From Oceanospirillaceae bacterium (GTDB lineage Bacteria; Pseudomonadota; Gammaproteobacteria; Pseudomonadales; Balneatricaceae), in assembly GCA_013215375.1 (NCBI GenBank), contig JABSRB010000015.1:1-64000 (forward strand): DNA of 64,000 nucleotides, written 5' to 3'. Positions 1 through 9,700 of this stretch are shown here, in pieces. The translations under genes were made by a program, and so were the position numbers. The notes beneath the pieces are model-generated. The model saw only the letters and a program-made list of their open reading frames with translations, was not told the origin of the DNA and made no database searches. How positions within the stretch are numbered: the stretch's first letter is position 1; every line of letters starts with the position of its first letter.

Positions 1-76
1 AAGACTAAAGACTAAAGACTAAAGACTAAAGACTAAAGACTAAAGACTAAAGACTAAAGACTAAAGACTAAAGACT
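1..76. repeat. Heptamer tandem array (AAGACTA)n
   Basis: Ten full copies of AAGACTA plus six bases of an eleventh run from the window edge to base 76, with no substitution until the final base. The array probably continues to the left of the window. It is intergenic and carries no convincing reading frame. It is one of three different short-unit arrays in this window, the others being at 301-356 and 9701-9742. Confidence 0.95.
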
Positions 77-85
77 TAAAAATAT

Positions 86-188
86 CACCACAGAGGGCAC
101 CGAGGCGCTGCGCTACACAGAGAAAACAACAACCTTAACTTCCACATCTTTAAATCTTTTCTCCGTGTTCTCTGTGCCCTCTGTGGTG
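86..188. repeat. Inverted repeat of the 'cacagagggcac' type
   Basis: Bases 86-100 and 174-188 are perfect 15-bp inverted copies beginning CACCACAGAGGGCAC, separated by about 73 bases of A/T-rich sequence. Similar CTCTGTG/CACAGAG repeats are dispersed between genes in many environmental bacterial genomes; that statement is from memory and not checked here. The arms could form a stem-loop in RNA, but no U-tract follows, so a terminator role is uncertain. Confidence 0.75.
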
Positions 189-300
189 AAAAATCTTTTA
201 AAATTTTCTAGTTCTGAAAGCGCGCCTTTTAATCGCAGCTCTGTGCAAACCCACTAAAATTTTTCTTGCGGCATCAGGCCTAAGGATTTTGTCTGCCCCT

Positions 301-356
301 TTCCAGCTTTCCAGCTTTCCAGCTTTCCAGCTTTCCAGCTTTCCAGCTTTCCAGCT
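301..356. repeat. Octamer tandem array (TTCCAGCT)n
   Basis: Seven exact copies of TTCCAGCT lie about 20 bases upstream of the putative hutI promoter. On the other strand the unit reads AGCTGGAA. The array is intergenic. A change in copy number would move upstream sequences relative to the hut promoter but would not alter a coding frame. Confidence 0.95.
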
Positions 357-374
357 TTTATTCCTATCTTGCTT

Positions 375-408
375 TTGACTATACATAGGCGTATATATGT
401 ATATACAT
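375..408 (+). promoter_or_regulatory. hut promoter with HutC-type operator
   Basis: A candidate -35 box TTGACT (375-380) is followed after 17 bases by a weak -10 box TGTATA (398-403). The -10 lies inside the 12-bp palindrome ATGTATATACAT (397-408). The core TGTATATACA matches the published operator core of HutC, the GntR-type repressor of histidine-utilisation genes that is released by urocanate. Its place 22 bases before the hutI start fits repression by blocking polymerase. No hutC gene is in the window, so the pairing is inferred. Confidence 0.65.
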
Positions 409-429
409 TTAAAGTCATCGATAGGTAAT

Positions 430-1665
430 ATGGTGTTTGATACAGCGACTGTGATTTGGATTAACGTCAATTTGGCTACGATGGATAACAACATCGATCG
501 GGATTATGGGGCCCTACACCATCAGGCGATTGGGATTTGTGACGATCGCATTATCGCTATCTGCGCTATGGGGCAGTTTGTCTTACCTATTGGTGATGTA
601 AGGATTATCGATGCTAAAGGTCGTTGGTTAACGCCGGGCTTGATCGATGCGCATACACATTTGGTGTATGCCGGTAACCGAGCTGCTGAGTTTGAGCAGC
701 GTTTGCAAGGTGTTAGCTATCAACAGATAGCCGAGCGTGGCGGCGGTATCCTGTCCACGGTAAAAGCGACCCGCGCCGCTTCTTTAGCAGAGTTAGTGAG
801 AGTATCTCAGCCAAGGCTGACCGCGCTGCTTAACGAAGGTGTTAGCTGTGTCGAAATTAAATCCGGTTATGGTCTTAACATCGATGACGAGCTGAAGATG
901 CTGCGCGCCGCTAAAATATTAACCGCGAATAATCCGGTACGAGTATCAACAACCTTGTTGGCGGCACACAGCATTCCCCCTGAATACCAACATAATCCAG
1001 ATCAGTACATTGATCTTATTTGCCAGCAATTGATTCCCGCAGCAGTTGAAGAGTCGCTGGTGGATGCGGTGGATGTGTTTTGCGAGCAGATAGCCTTTAG
1101 CCGCGCACAGTGTGAGCGGGTGTTTGCAGCGGCACAAAAACATGGTCTAGCCATCAAAGGACATATGGAGCAGTTGTCGAATCAGCAAGGATCGCAATTG
1201 GCGGCAAGTTTCAATGCCCTATCGGTAGATCATCTGGAGTGGTTAGATGAGGCGGGAGTACAGGCGATTAGTGCCTCGGGTACCGTGGCCACACTACTTC
1301 CTGCTGCCTATTATTTTCTGCGTGAAACTAAGATGCCACCCATTGAATTACTGCGCCAATACCAAGTGCCGATGGCAATAGCGAGTGACTTAAACCCTGG
1401 TTCCGCGCCGCTGGCCTCGATCCGCCTAGCGATGCAAATGGCTTGCACATTGTTTCGTTTAACTCCAAGAGAGAGTTTAGCGGGGGTGACTTGTAATGCC
1501 GCTAAAGCGCTGGGGCTTAGCGAGGAAATTGGTCAGCTAAAGGTGGGCATGCAAGCTGATATGTTGCTCTGGGATATTGAGAGCCCTGCGCAGTTGAGTT
1601 ACCAGTTTGGTATGCAGGAGCTAGTGCAAAAAGTATTTGCTGGGAGCGTCAGTGATGTCGGATAA
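430..1665 (+). CDS. hutI: Imidazolonepropionase
   Basis: HutI hydrolyses 4-imidazolone-5-propionate to N-formimino-L-glutamate, the third step of histidine breakdown, in the cytoplasm. The 411-residue protein has the amidohydrolase metal motif DAHTHL (73-78, ligands H75 and H77), the substrate region VEIKSGYG (141-148), H245 in HMEQ and D320 in ASDLNPGS, all as in the family. The ATG at 430 is chosen because the in-frame ATG at 397 lies inside the HutC palindrome and promoter, while 430 has AGGT just upstream and gives the usual length. hutG overlaps its 3' end, so this is the first gene of a hutI-hutG-hutU operon. Confidence 0.95.
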   Translation: MVFDTATVIWINVNLATMDNNIDRDYGALHHQAIGICDDRIIAICAMGQFVLPIGDVRIIDAKGRWLTPGLIDAHTHLVYAGNRAAEFEQRLQGVSYQQIAERGGGILSTVKATRAASLAELVRVSQPRLTALLNEGVSCVEIKSGYGLNIDDELKMLRAAKILTANNPVRVSTTLLAAHSIPPEYQHNPDQYIDLICQQLIPAAVEESLVDAVDVFCEQIAFSRAQCERVFAAAQKHGLAIKGHMEQLSNQQGSQLAASFNALSVDHLEWLDEAGVQAISASGTVATLLPAAYYFLRETKMPPIELLRQYQVPMAIASDLNPGSAPLASIRLAMQMACTLFRLTPRESLAGVTCNAAKALGLSEEIGQLKVGMQADMLLWDIESPAQLSYQFGMQELVQKVFAGSVSDVG

Positions 1666-2629
1666 CTTTAAGCAGTGTTGGAGCGGGCGCATTGATACAG
1701 AAGAGTTAGCGCGCGATGCCACTCGATTACATCAAGTCATAAAACCCTATAACAAAAAGAGCCAAGGCCTCGTGATTATAGGTTTTTGCTCAGACGAGGG
1801 AGTGGCGCGAAACAAAGGCAGGCTGGGGGCGAAAAACGCACCCGCTGCGATCAGAAAAAGGCTGGCAAACTTGCCTTGGAACACTCAGCGAGCGGTATTT
1901 GATTGGGGCGATATTCACTGTGTCGATAACGCGCTTGAAAGGGCACAGCAACAGCAGGCAACTGCAGTAGCAGATGTGTTAGCGCAACAGAGCTTTCCTT
2001 TTATCTTGGGGGGAGGTCATGAAGTTGCCCTAGGCAGTTGGCTGGGTTTGATGCAGTATTTAGAGGCGCAGCAGGACGGCTCAGCAGCGTCGAAAAAGCA
2101 GCTGCCAACCATCGGTATAATCAACTTTGACGCGCATTTTGATTTGCGTAAAGCTACCAATGGCGGTAGTTCTGGTACGCCTTTTTATCAAATTGCCAAA
2201 CTCTGTGAAGCTAAAGGTTATCCGTTCAACTACTGCTGTTTAGGCGTTAGTGAAATAGTCAACACCGCGGCGCTGTTTAAACGTGCCGATGCACTCAAGG
2301 TCAGTTACCGCCATGACAGCGAGATGCAATTTGGCCAGCTTTCACAGATAAGTACTCAACTTGCAGAGTTTATGCAGCGCTGCGACCTGTTGTATCTCAC
2401 TATTGATTTAGATGTATTGCCCGCCTGGGTTGCTCCGGGTGTGAGTGCACCTGCTAGTCACGGGGTAGCTCTGGAGGTTTTGGAGCCCTTGATCAGACAA
2501 ATTAAAGCCACCGGAAAACTAACATTGGCGGATATCGCCGAGTACAACCCTAAATTCGATATTGATAATAGAACGGCTAGTGTCGCCGCACGGCTGTTCT
2601 ATCAAATTGTCAAAGAAGCTAATAGTTAA
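1655..2629 (+). CDS. hutG: Formimidoylglutamase (HutG, arginase/ureohydrolase family)
   Basis: HutG splits N-formimino-L-glutamate into glutamate and formamide, a one-step end to the histidine pathway. The protein is 324 residues with the binuclear manganese signature of ureohydrolases: GGGHE (H122), DAHFD (D159, H161, D163) and DLD (D251, D253). The start at 1655 lies 11 bases inside the end of hutI and is preceded by GGAG at 1643-1646; a longer form from 1637 is less likely. The overlap suggests translational coupling with hutI. hutU follows after 12 bases. Confidence 0.93.
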   Translation: MSDNFKQCWSGRIDTEELARDATRLHQVIKPYNKKSQGLVIIGFCSDEGVARNKGRLGAKNAPAAIRKRLANLPWNTQRAVFDWGDIHCVDNALERAQQQQATAVADVLAQQSFPFILGGGHEVALGSWLGLMQYLEAQQDGSAASKKQLPTIGIINFDAHFDLRKATNGGSSGTPFYQIAKLCEAKGYPFNYCCLGVSEIVNTAALFKRADALKVSYRHDSEMQFGQLSQISTQLAEFMQRCDLLYLTIDLDVLPAWVAPGVSAPASHGVALEVLEPLIRQIKATGKLTLADIAEYNPKFDIDNRTASVAARLFYQIVKEANS

Positions 2630-2641
2630 AGAGGAAGCAAA

Positions 2642-4309
2642 ATGAGCGATCCACGTAGAGATACCAGCCGTCATATTCAAGCCCCAACAGGCTCCACAAT
2701 CACTTGTAAAAGCTGGCTGACCGAAGCGCCAATGCGCATGTTGATGAACAATTTACATCCCGATGTGGCAGAGCGCCCAGAAGAGTTAGTGGTCTATGGT
2801 GGCATCGGGCGTGCCGCGCGTAACTGGGCCTGTTACGACAAGATAATTGAAGTGCTTCAGCGCCTTGAAGACGACGAAACCTTGTTGGTGCAATCGGGCA
2901 AGCCTGTGGGAGTATTCCCCACCCATGTGGATGCGCCTAGAGTGTTAATTGCCAATTCCAACTTAGTACCTCATTGGAGTAGCTGGGAGCACTTTAATGA
3001 ATTGGATAAAAAAGGCCTGATGATGTATGGGCAAATGACTGCAGGGTCGTGGATCTACATCGGCTCCCAGGGCATAGTGCAAGGGACTTATGAAACCTTT
3101 GTTGCCATGGCGAAACAGCATTTTTCCGGAGATGCCAAAGGTAAGTGGGTACTCACAGGCGGCTTGGGAGGCATGGGCGGTGCCCAGCCACTGGCGGCGT
3201 CGATGGCTGGCTTTAGTTGCATCACTGTCGAATGTGACGAGACGCGCATCGACTTTAGATTACGCACCCAGTATCTCGATAAAAAAGCTTATAGCTTAGA
3301 GGAAGCATTGCAGATGTTAGCGACGGCAGAGCAATTGGGAGAAGTGATTAGCATCGGTTTGTTGGGCAATTGCAGTGAGATATTCCCACTGCTGGTCAAA
3401 AGGCAGATCACCCCCGATATCGTCACTGATCAAACCAGCGCTCACGACCCTCTTAATGGCTATTTGCCTAAGGGCTGGAGCATGGAATACGCCGCCAATA
3501 TGAGGAAAACTGATGAAGCGGCAGTGATAGAGGCAGCGAAAGAGTCGATGGCATTGCAAGTAAGAGCGATGTTAACGTTACAGTCTCGCGGAGCTGCGAC
3601 GACTGACTACGGCAACAATATCCGGCAAATGGCCTTGGAAAAAGGCGTGGAAAATGCCTTTGATTTCCCAGGCTTTGTCCCCGCTTACATCCGCCCACTG
3701 TTTTGTGAGGGCATAGGCCCTTTTAGATGGGTAGCGCTCTCTGGTGACCCTGAAGATATCTACAAAACTGATCAAAAAGTAAAAGAGCTAATTCCCGATG
3801 ATGCGCACTTGCATAATTGGTTGGACATGGCCCGCGAGCGCATCGCCTTCCAAGGATTGCCCGCGCGCATCTGTTGGGTAGGGCTTAAAGATCGTGCCCG
3901 CTTAGCACTGGCTTTTAATGAAATGGTAAAAAGCGGCGAGTTAAGTGCACCAATTGTTATTGGTCGCGATCACTTAGATTCAGGCTCTGTCGCCAGCCCC
4001 AACCGTGAAACAGAGGCAATGTTAGATGGCTCCGATGCCGTATCCGATTGGCCGCTACTCAATGCACTACTTAACACTGCCAGCGGTGCTACTTGGGTAT
4101 CGCTACATCACGGTGGAGGAGTCGGCATGGGCTTTAGCCAACATGCAGGGGTGGTAATCGTTGCCGATGGCACTGATGCTGCATCTAAACGCATTGGTCG
4201 AGTATTACGCAATGATCCAGGCACGGGAGTGATGCGCCATGCAGATGCGGGATATCAAAGCGCGGTGGATTGCGCCAATGAACAAGGATTGGATTTGCCG
4301 ATGATTTAA
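2642..4309 (+). CDS. hutU: Urocanate hydratase
   Basis: Urocanase converts urocanate to 4-imidazolone-5-propionate using tightly bound NAD as an electrophile. The 555-residue length is typical of the family. The glycine-rich NAD-binding segment [10 protein letters not shown] is at 173-182, and the conserved cysteine of RICWVG (C411) matches the active-site region around Cys410 of the Pseudomonas enzyme. A good ribosome-binding site (AGAGGAAG) precedes the ATG. It is the last gene of the visible hut operon. The first enzyme of the pathway, histidase (hutH), is not downstream and must be elsewhere or left of the window. Confidence 0.97.
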   Translation: MSDPRRDTSRHIQAPTGSTITCKSWLTEAPMRMLMNNLHPDVAERPEELVVYGGIGRAARNWACYDKIIEVLQRLEDDETLLVQSGKPVGVFPTHVDAPRVLIANSNLVPHWSSWEHFNELDKKGLMMYGQMTAGSWIYIGSQGIVQGTYETFVAMAKQHFSGDAKGKWVLTGGLGGMGGAQPLAASMAGFSCITVECDETRIDFRLRTQYLDKKAYSLEEALQMLATAEQLGEVISIGLLGNCSEIFPLLVKRQITPDIVTDQTSAHDPLNGYLPKGWSMEYAANMRKTDEAAVIEAAKESMALQVRAMLTLQSRGAATTDYGNNIRQMALEKGVENAFDFPGFVPAYIRPLFCEGIGPFRWVALSGDPEDIYKTDQKVKELIPDDAHLHNWLDMARERIAFQGLPARICWVGLKDRARLALAFNEMVKSGELSAPIVIGRDHLDSGSVASPNRETEAMLDGSDAVSDWPLLNALLNTASGATWVSLHHGGGVGMGFSQHAGVVIVADGTDAASKRIGRVLRNDPGTGVMRHADAGYQSAVDCANEQGLDLPMI

Positions 4310-4380
4310 GGAATATCAGATAAAGATATAGCAGTATTACTTGTTCTGGAATGAGTAGCTGTGAATTTTAGTTCATGGCT

Positions 4381-4422
4381 ATTAGCCTGAATATTGCATG
4401 CAGTATTCAAGCTAGCTCTAAC
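4381..4422. repeat. Possible relic of the MITE-like element
   Basis: The run starting TATTAGCCTGAATATTGCAT (4380-4399) resembles the left end of the 162-bp element at 22124 (CCCGGATATTGCATGCA). It is followed closely by CAAGCTAG, which resembles an internal part of that element near its right end. This would be an internally deleted or decayed copy. The match is short, so the call is weak. Nothing else recognisable was found in the gap 4310-4587. Confidence 0.35.
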
Positions 4423-4587
4423 CTAGAACAAAACAAAAATCACGGACACAAATGTCTAACTTCTCTAAAATTGATTTTCTAGCTATTCTTCAGTTAAGCT
4501 GTGGAAGCTCACAGTAAAGAGCAGATGACATTTATCTGTTATCCTTTTGCTGTATAAACAACTATTTAGCATGACTGAGTTTCTTTA

Positions 4588-4899
4588 ATGAAAAAATTAA
4601 TAGCCGTCGTGCTTATTGGTGCGGCAATTTGGAAATTTTACCCCAGGGAAGAAGTCCAAGTTCTGACTAACGCAGATCTTGAACTAATGGACACACCTTA
4701 CTTTAATCTGGCGAACTCGCCTTCCTCTAAAAAATCTGCACTGTCTCTAAGGGCCAAGTACGCATGTGATGGCCGACAACATTGTAGTCAAATGAGCTCA
4801 TGCAGTGAGGCCAAGTTTTTCTTACATAATTGCCCTAATCCAAAAATGGATGGAGATAGGGATGGTATTCCCTGTGAGCGTCAACTCTGTGGTAATTAA
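4588..4899 (+). CDS. Excalibur calcium-binding domain protein
   Basis: A 103-residue protein with a short hydrophobic N-terminus (residues 3-15) that could be a signal peptide or membrane anchor. The C-terminal 45 residues have the Excalibur pattern: four regularly spaced cysteines, the segment CSQMSSC, then the calcium-loop-like DGDRDGIPC (EF-hand-like D-x-D-x-D-G) and a final CxxxLC. Excalibur domains are extracellular and often attached to nucleases or surface proteins; here the domain stands alone. The gene is monocistronic as far as seen. Its function is unknown; calcium binding is inferred from the motif. Confidence 0.8.
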   Translation: MKKLIAVVLIGAAIWKFYPREEVQVLTNADLELMDTPYFNLANSPSSKKSALSLRAKYACDGRQHCSQMSSCSEAKFFLHNCPNPKMDGDRDGIPCERQLCGN

Positions 4900-4960
4900 T
4901 ATCGCCCCTAGCCATCCTAAAAAACAGTATGAATTACGTTTTATTGAAGAGATCCTGCCA

Positions 4961-5713
<753 letters not shown>

Positions 5714-5941
5714 ATGAAAAAGTTACTAGCAATCTCCGTACTTTCTATGACAGCTATGTTTGTTCAAGCAGGTGAAACTGAGCAAGCAGTTTTCGAGCAA
5801 CTTGATACTGATAGCAATGGCCTAATTAGTGAAACAGAGGCGAAGGTACTGCCAGAATTAATGCCTTTCTTCGTTGACTTAGATATTGATAAAGATGGTC
5901 AGTTAAGCTTGGTTGAATATGAATTGATCTCTAAGCGCTAA
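5714..5941 (+). CDS. Small secreted EF-hand protein
   Basis: A 75-residue protein with a Sec-type signal peptide (MKKLLAISVLSMTAMFVQA, likely cleavage after residue 19) and a mature part of about 56 residues holding two EF-hand loops. The first is DTDSNGLISETE and the second DIDKDGQLSLVE; each has acidic or polar residues at positions 1, 3, 5 and 12 and the central glycine. It should bind two calcium ions in the periplasm or outside the cell. The Shine-Dalgarno AAAGGA is well placed. It is a single-gene unit followed by a hairpin. Its partner and role are not evident. Confidence 0.85.
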   Translation: MKKLLAISVLSMTAMFVQAGETEQAVFEQLDTDSNGLISETEAKVLPELMPFFVDLDIDKDGQLSLVEYELISKR

Positions 5942-5950
5942 TTTATGCGT

Positions 5951-5981
5951 GAACGTCTAAGCAGAAATTGCTTAGGCGTTC
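5951..5981 (+). terminator. Stem-loop after the EF-hand gene
   Basis: GAACGTCTAAGCA (5951-5963) pairs with TGCTTAGGCGTTC (5969-5981) across a 5-base loop, with one G-T pair. It starts 10 bases after the stop codon. It lacks a clear T-run, so it may act as a transcript-end stabiliser as much as a terminator. In the gap that follows, CCTTTAATAAC occurs twice (6071-6081 and 6107-6117). Confidence 0.7.
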
Positions 5982-6294
5982 AAAAGGGATGCGTTATCCA
6001 AGATGTTTAATCGACATCAATTGCCAGGGACGGCTTTAAACCTTTATTGAATACCCATGTGACTCAAGACCCTTTAATAACAAGGTTGTTTTGAATTGAG
6101 CATGATCCTTTAATAACTTCACATCATCCGTATACACAGTGAGCTTTTTAACATAACTCGCCATGCAAACTCACACCTATATTCATTAATACCTTATAAT
6201 TGCGCGCTTATTGTATTAATAAACAATTTAGTTAGGGGTTAATTAGCCTGCAGGAAAAATTAAATTTGTTCACATGTATTCAAGGATGATTAGT

Positions 6295-7704
6295 GTGTTT
6301 TTTCAAATAAAATCGCTCAAGCAATTAATTGTAGTGAGCTTTAGCCTCGTTTTAATTCCGCTGGTGGTTTTGCTTTGGCACAGTAATTCGATGTTGAGTA
6401 AAATGGCAGAGTCTGCTGCTAGTGAGCCCATCTTTGCCCTGAGTCTGGCACGCAATATCAATGTTCTTGAAGGCCTAATGATAGACATGGAACGTGCCAC
6501 AAGGCAGTACCAAGTAGTACAAAATGAAAAATCAGGCCAGTTAGTGAAAAGTTATTTTGTACGCTACCAAGAGGCGCTGCATAAACTTTGTCAGCAGGTA
6601 CTGGATACTCAACTATGCAGCCGCCATTTGTTAAGTCTAAACCAGTTATATGCCGTTTATACACTGAACGAGAACACGCTAAATAGTGCCTTAACCGAGC
6701 TTAACTTTACCCTGGCAGAGCTAAAACAAGGGGCGAGTAGCGAGTTGGATTTGCGTTTATCGCAACAGCAAAGCCATATACAAAGTGTTAAATCACAGCA
6801 GGTTTGGTTTACGGCGGTGCTGATTAGTATTTCACTGTTATTTGCGCTGTTCAGTAGTAGAAAAATACTCGCTCCAGTACAAAAACTGGAAAATATGATT
6901 AGAGAGCTCGCAGATAAAAAACACCAACTATCCCCAGTATCTAGCTCAGGCCCCAGCGAGTTAATTGAGCTAGAGCATAAGCTACATCATTTAGCCAAAC
7001 GTCTAAATCAATTAGAGAGTTTGCGAAAAGCGATGTTGCGTCACGCCGCCCATGAATTAAAAACACCTTTAGCCAGTATTAAAGAAGGCTGCTCACTATT
7101 ATCTGAGCAAGTCTTAGGTCCGCTTAATCCGGCGCAATTAGAAGTGCTGTCTTTGTTGAATAGCTCGAGTGAGCGTTTGGAAAGTCTGGTTGAGCAATTA
7201 TTAGATTACAACATGTTGTTGCAACAATCCCAGCCACAGTTGGTCTCTTTTAAGTGCGATGCTTTATTGCAAAGCTTTAAAACCGACAATCAACTGGCGC
7301 TGCAGCAACATCAATACCAGCTAGACATCGATTATAGTATGGACTTTCTTTACGCGGATGAGATCTTATTTAGACGCATCTTAGATAACCTATTGTCTAA
7401 TGCCATTGCCCATGGTCGCCCCAAAACCAATATATTCATCAAAATGTTTACCAGCGAAAACCGCCAGATTTTACAATTTTCCAATGATGGTATTAAAATC
7501 TCTGCAACAGATCGCGAGCAGTACTTTAAGCCTTTTCAACGGGGAGGGCACGTACGACAAGATCGAGTATCAGGCTCTGGATTAGGGCTGTCTATTATAT
7601 CTGAATGCGCGGCATTAATGTCTGGCCACGCCTGTTTTATAGACGTTGATTATGCCGATGTTTGTGTGCAAGTAACAATTGATTTACCAAAGGAAATGGT
7701 ATGA
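6295..7704 (+). CDS. glrK: Sensor histidine kinase, GlrK/QseE type
   Basis: A membrane sensor kinase expected to phosphorylate the GlrR-type regulator encoded two genes downstream. It has an N-terminal transmembrane helix, a periplasmic segment of about 140 residues, a second helix (VLISISLLFALFS), a HAMP-like linker, a HisKA domain with phospho-acceptor histidine in RHAAHELKTP, and a HATPase domain with N-box DNLLSNA and G-box GSGLGLSI. The GTG at 6295 is preferred because AAGGA (6282-6286) lies 8 bases before it; ATGs at 6274 and 6286 are alternatives with poorer spacing. The stop overlaps the next start. The assignment rests on gene order and architecture. Confidence 0.85.
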   Translation: MFFQIKSLKQLIVVSFSLVLIPLVVLLWHSNSMLSKMAESAASEPIFALSLARNINVLEGLMIDMERATRQYQVVQNEKSGQLVKSYFVRYQEALHKLCQQVLDTQLCSRHLLSLNQLYAVYTLNENTLNSALTELNFTLAELKQGASSELDLRLSQQQSHIQSVKSQQVWFTAVLISISLLFALFSSRKILAPVQKLENMIRELADKKHQLSPVSSSGPSELIELEHKLHHLAKRLNQLESLRKAMLRHAAHELKTPLASIKEGCSLLSEQVLGPLNPAQLEVLSLLNSSSERLESLVEQLLDYNMLLQQSQPQLVSFKCDALLQSFKTDNQLALQQHQYQLDIDYSMDFLYADEILFRRILDNLLSNAIAHGRPKTNIFIKMFTSENRQILQFSNDGIKISATDREQYFKPFQRGGHVRQDRVSGSGLGLSIISECAALMSGHACFIDVDYADVCVQVTIDLPKEMV

Positions 7705-8258
7705 AATTTATAGGTTTTGGGCTATTAATTATTAGCTTATCTGGGTGCCAAGGACTGTCCTCGAGCAACCTTAAAAAGGGGGCGACAACAGGAGAGTGTT
7801 TCCCCCATGTCTCTTTAGAGCAGCGCAGTAGTGATTGTGATTTAGTGCCCTGGGTTGATTACTGGATGTTAGTGAGTCAATTAGGCTGGGAGCAGCGTCA
7901 AAATCAGTTGTCTTTATTAACCAGTCTCCCCTCTGACCGAGTGAAGTTGATCTTACTCAGTCATGTACCTAATACGCCTTACCAAAGCCGCTTAAGAGCG
8001 CAGTTGGTTGCCCAACAGTTTATGCAAAGTAGAGACGATAAATTGGCAGAATTCATCCGCACTATTGTCTTTGAACCGGCCCAAGAAAAGCTCGAGCTTG
8101 AATCTGCATTAACCACCCAGACACAATTTAATATCGGTCAAGAAAAACGGTTACAGACACAGTCAGAAAAGCTCGCGGAACAGGCACAGCAGATCAATAA
8201 ATTGTTACAGATAGAAAAAACATTGTTAAAAAACCACCAGAAGCCAAATCATGAATGA
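7701..8258 (+). CDS. qseG: QseG-like outer-membrane lipoprotein
   Basis: A 185-residue lipoprotein: the N-terminus ends in the lipobox LSGC (lipidated cysteine C16), and the C-terminal 60 residues are rich in Q, E and K with coiled-coil character. In Escherichia coli the same position between glrK and glrR is held by QseG (YfhG), an outer-membrane lipoprotein that interacts with and activates the sensor kinase. Here the start overlaps the end of the kinase gene by 4 bases and the end overlaps the regulator gene by 8, indicating tight co-translation. Sequence similarity to QseG is judged only from size, lipobox and position. Confidence 0.7.
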   Translation: MKFIGFGLLIISLSGCQGLSSSNLKKGATTGECFPHVSLEQRSSDCDLVPWVDYWMLVSQLGWEQRQNQLSLLTSLPSDRVKLILLSHVPNTPYQSRLRAQLVAQQFMQSRDDKLAEFIRTIVFEPAQEKLELESALTTQTQFNIGQEKRLQTQSEKLAEQAQQINKLLQIEKTLLKNHQKPNHE

Positions 8259-9594
8259 GCCACTCAGTCATCAAAAACCACACATCTTAATCGTTGACGA
8301 CGACCCCAGCTTTTTACGTTTGCTTACCATTAGATTAGATTCCCAAGGGTATCAAACGCACAGCGTCGAGACTGCTGAACTGGCGTTAATGGCGGTAAAA
8401 ACCCATAATTTCGATGTCATATTAAGTGATTTACGCATGCCTGGCATGGATGGTCTCACTTTGTATAAACATTTGTTAGCGCTCGGTAAAGATACCCCCG
8501 TGGTGTTAATGACGGCACATGGCACCATTGAAGATGCGATAACAGCCACCAAAAAAGGCGTGATGGGCTTTTTGACCAAACCTATCGTCCACAGCGAATT
8601 GCGTGAGGTATTAAAAAAGAGCTTACAGAGTTCCATGCCGCCACAAAAACCCCAGTGGCAAGCAGAAATAATTACCCGCTCGCCCGCCATGAAAGTTATT
8701 TTAGAGCAAGCTTATCGTATCGCCCAGCGAGATGTGAGTGTGTTGATTAGTGGTGCCAGCGGTGCCGGTAAAGAGTTATTGGCCAATGCAATTCACAAAG
8801 CGAGTCCGCGCTGCGATCAACCTTTTGTAGCGATAAATTGCGGTGCACTACCGGAAAATTTGCTCGAATCAGAGCTGTTTGGGCATGCCAAAGGCGCCTT
8901 CACTGGTGCGATAAACGCACACAAAGGCCTCTTTCAGCAAGCCGATGGCGGCACGCTGTTCTTAGACGAAATAGGCGATATGCCGATCCCTTTGCAAGTG
9001 AAATTATTGCGTGTATTGCAAGAGCAAAGCATACGACCTGTGGGCAGTGTCAAAGAGATAAAAATTGACGTAAGAGTAGTCTCTGCGACACATCGAAACT
9101 TAAGTAAAGAAATGGAAAAAAACAACTTTAGGGAAGATTTATATTATCGCTTAAACGTAGTCAATCTACAGTTACCCAGCTTACAAGAGCGCTCTGAAGA
9201 TATCCCTATTTTGGCGCGTCACCTGCTGAAAAAAAGTGCCGCAAGGCATGATGTTAAAGTGAATAGCTTTGCCGATGAGGCAATGCAAAAACTGGTCGCC
9301 AGTGCTTGGCCTGGCAATGTACGTCAATTAGTGAATGTCATAGAGCAATGTGTCGCTTTGACACAAACTCCCATCATTACCAGCCATTTAGTCGAGCAAG
9401 CATTATCCGCGACTGAGAAAACTTGGCCGACATTGACTCAGGCAAAAATATCTTTTGAGCAAGATTATCTGATTAAATTACTAAAGATGACCGATGGTAA
9501 CGTCACGCGTGCAGCGCAATTAGCTGGGCGAAATCGCACAGATTTACATAAACTACTCAAAAAATATTCGCTCAATGCCGAAACCTTTAGATGA
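8251..9594 (+). CDS. glrR: Sigma-54-dependent response regulator, GlrR type
   Basis: A 447-residue transcription activator of the NtrC class. The receiver domain has acidic pocket DDD near residues 16-18 and the phospho-acceptor D60 in DLRMPGMDG. The central AAA+ domain has Walker A GASGAGKE (168-175), the sigma-54 contact loop GAFTGA (215-220) and Walker B-like TLFLDEIGD. The C-terminus is a Fis-type helix-turn-helix (GNVTRAAQLAGRNRTDLHKLL). It should activate sigma-54 promoters when phosphorylated by the upstream kinase; in enterobacteria GlrR drives glmY and rpoE, but no such target was recognised here. Confidence 0.92.
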   Translation: MNEPLSHQKPHILIVDDDPSFLRLLTIRLDSQGYQTHSVETAELALMAVKTHNFDVILSDLRMPGMDGLTLYKHLLALGKDTPVVLMTAHGTIEDAITATKKGVMGFLTKPIVHSELREVLKKSLQSSMPPQKPQWQAEIITRSPAMKVILEQAYRIAQRDVSVLISGASGAGKELLANAIHKASPRCDQPFVAINCGALPENLLESELFGHAKGAFTGAINAHKGLFQQADGGTLFLDEIGDMPIPLQVKLLRVLQEQSIRPVGSVKEIKIDVRVVSATHRNLSKEMEKNNFREDLYYRLNVVNLQLPSLQERSEDIPILARHLLKKSAARHDVKVNSFADEAMQKLVASAWPGNVRQLVNVIEQCVALTQTPIITSHLVEQALSATEKTWPTLTQAKISFEQDYLIKLLKMTDGNVTRAAQLAGRNRTDLHKLLKKYSLNAETFR

Positions 9595-9700
9595 TTTTTA
9601 ATCGTTCACACACGGGGAAGGAGAACTTAAAGGTATCGTATTATCAACTTTAAGGTTGGCCTGCTTAAAGGCTATTTGTTCATTGGTGCAGCATTATTGG

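Noticed and set aside
1..76. CRISPR-like array
   Set aside because: The units are 7 bp with no spacers; it is a simple tandem array. The same holds for 301-356 and 9701-9742.
3090..3299. Additional reading frames inside hutU and other large genes
   Set aside because: They lie in alternative frames of well-identified proteins and show no independent start signals or family features.
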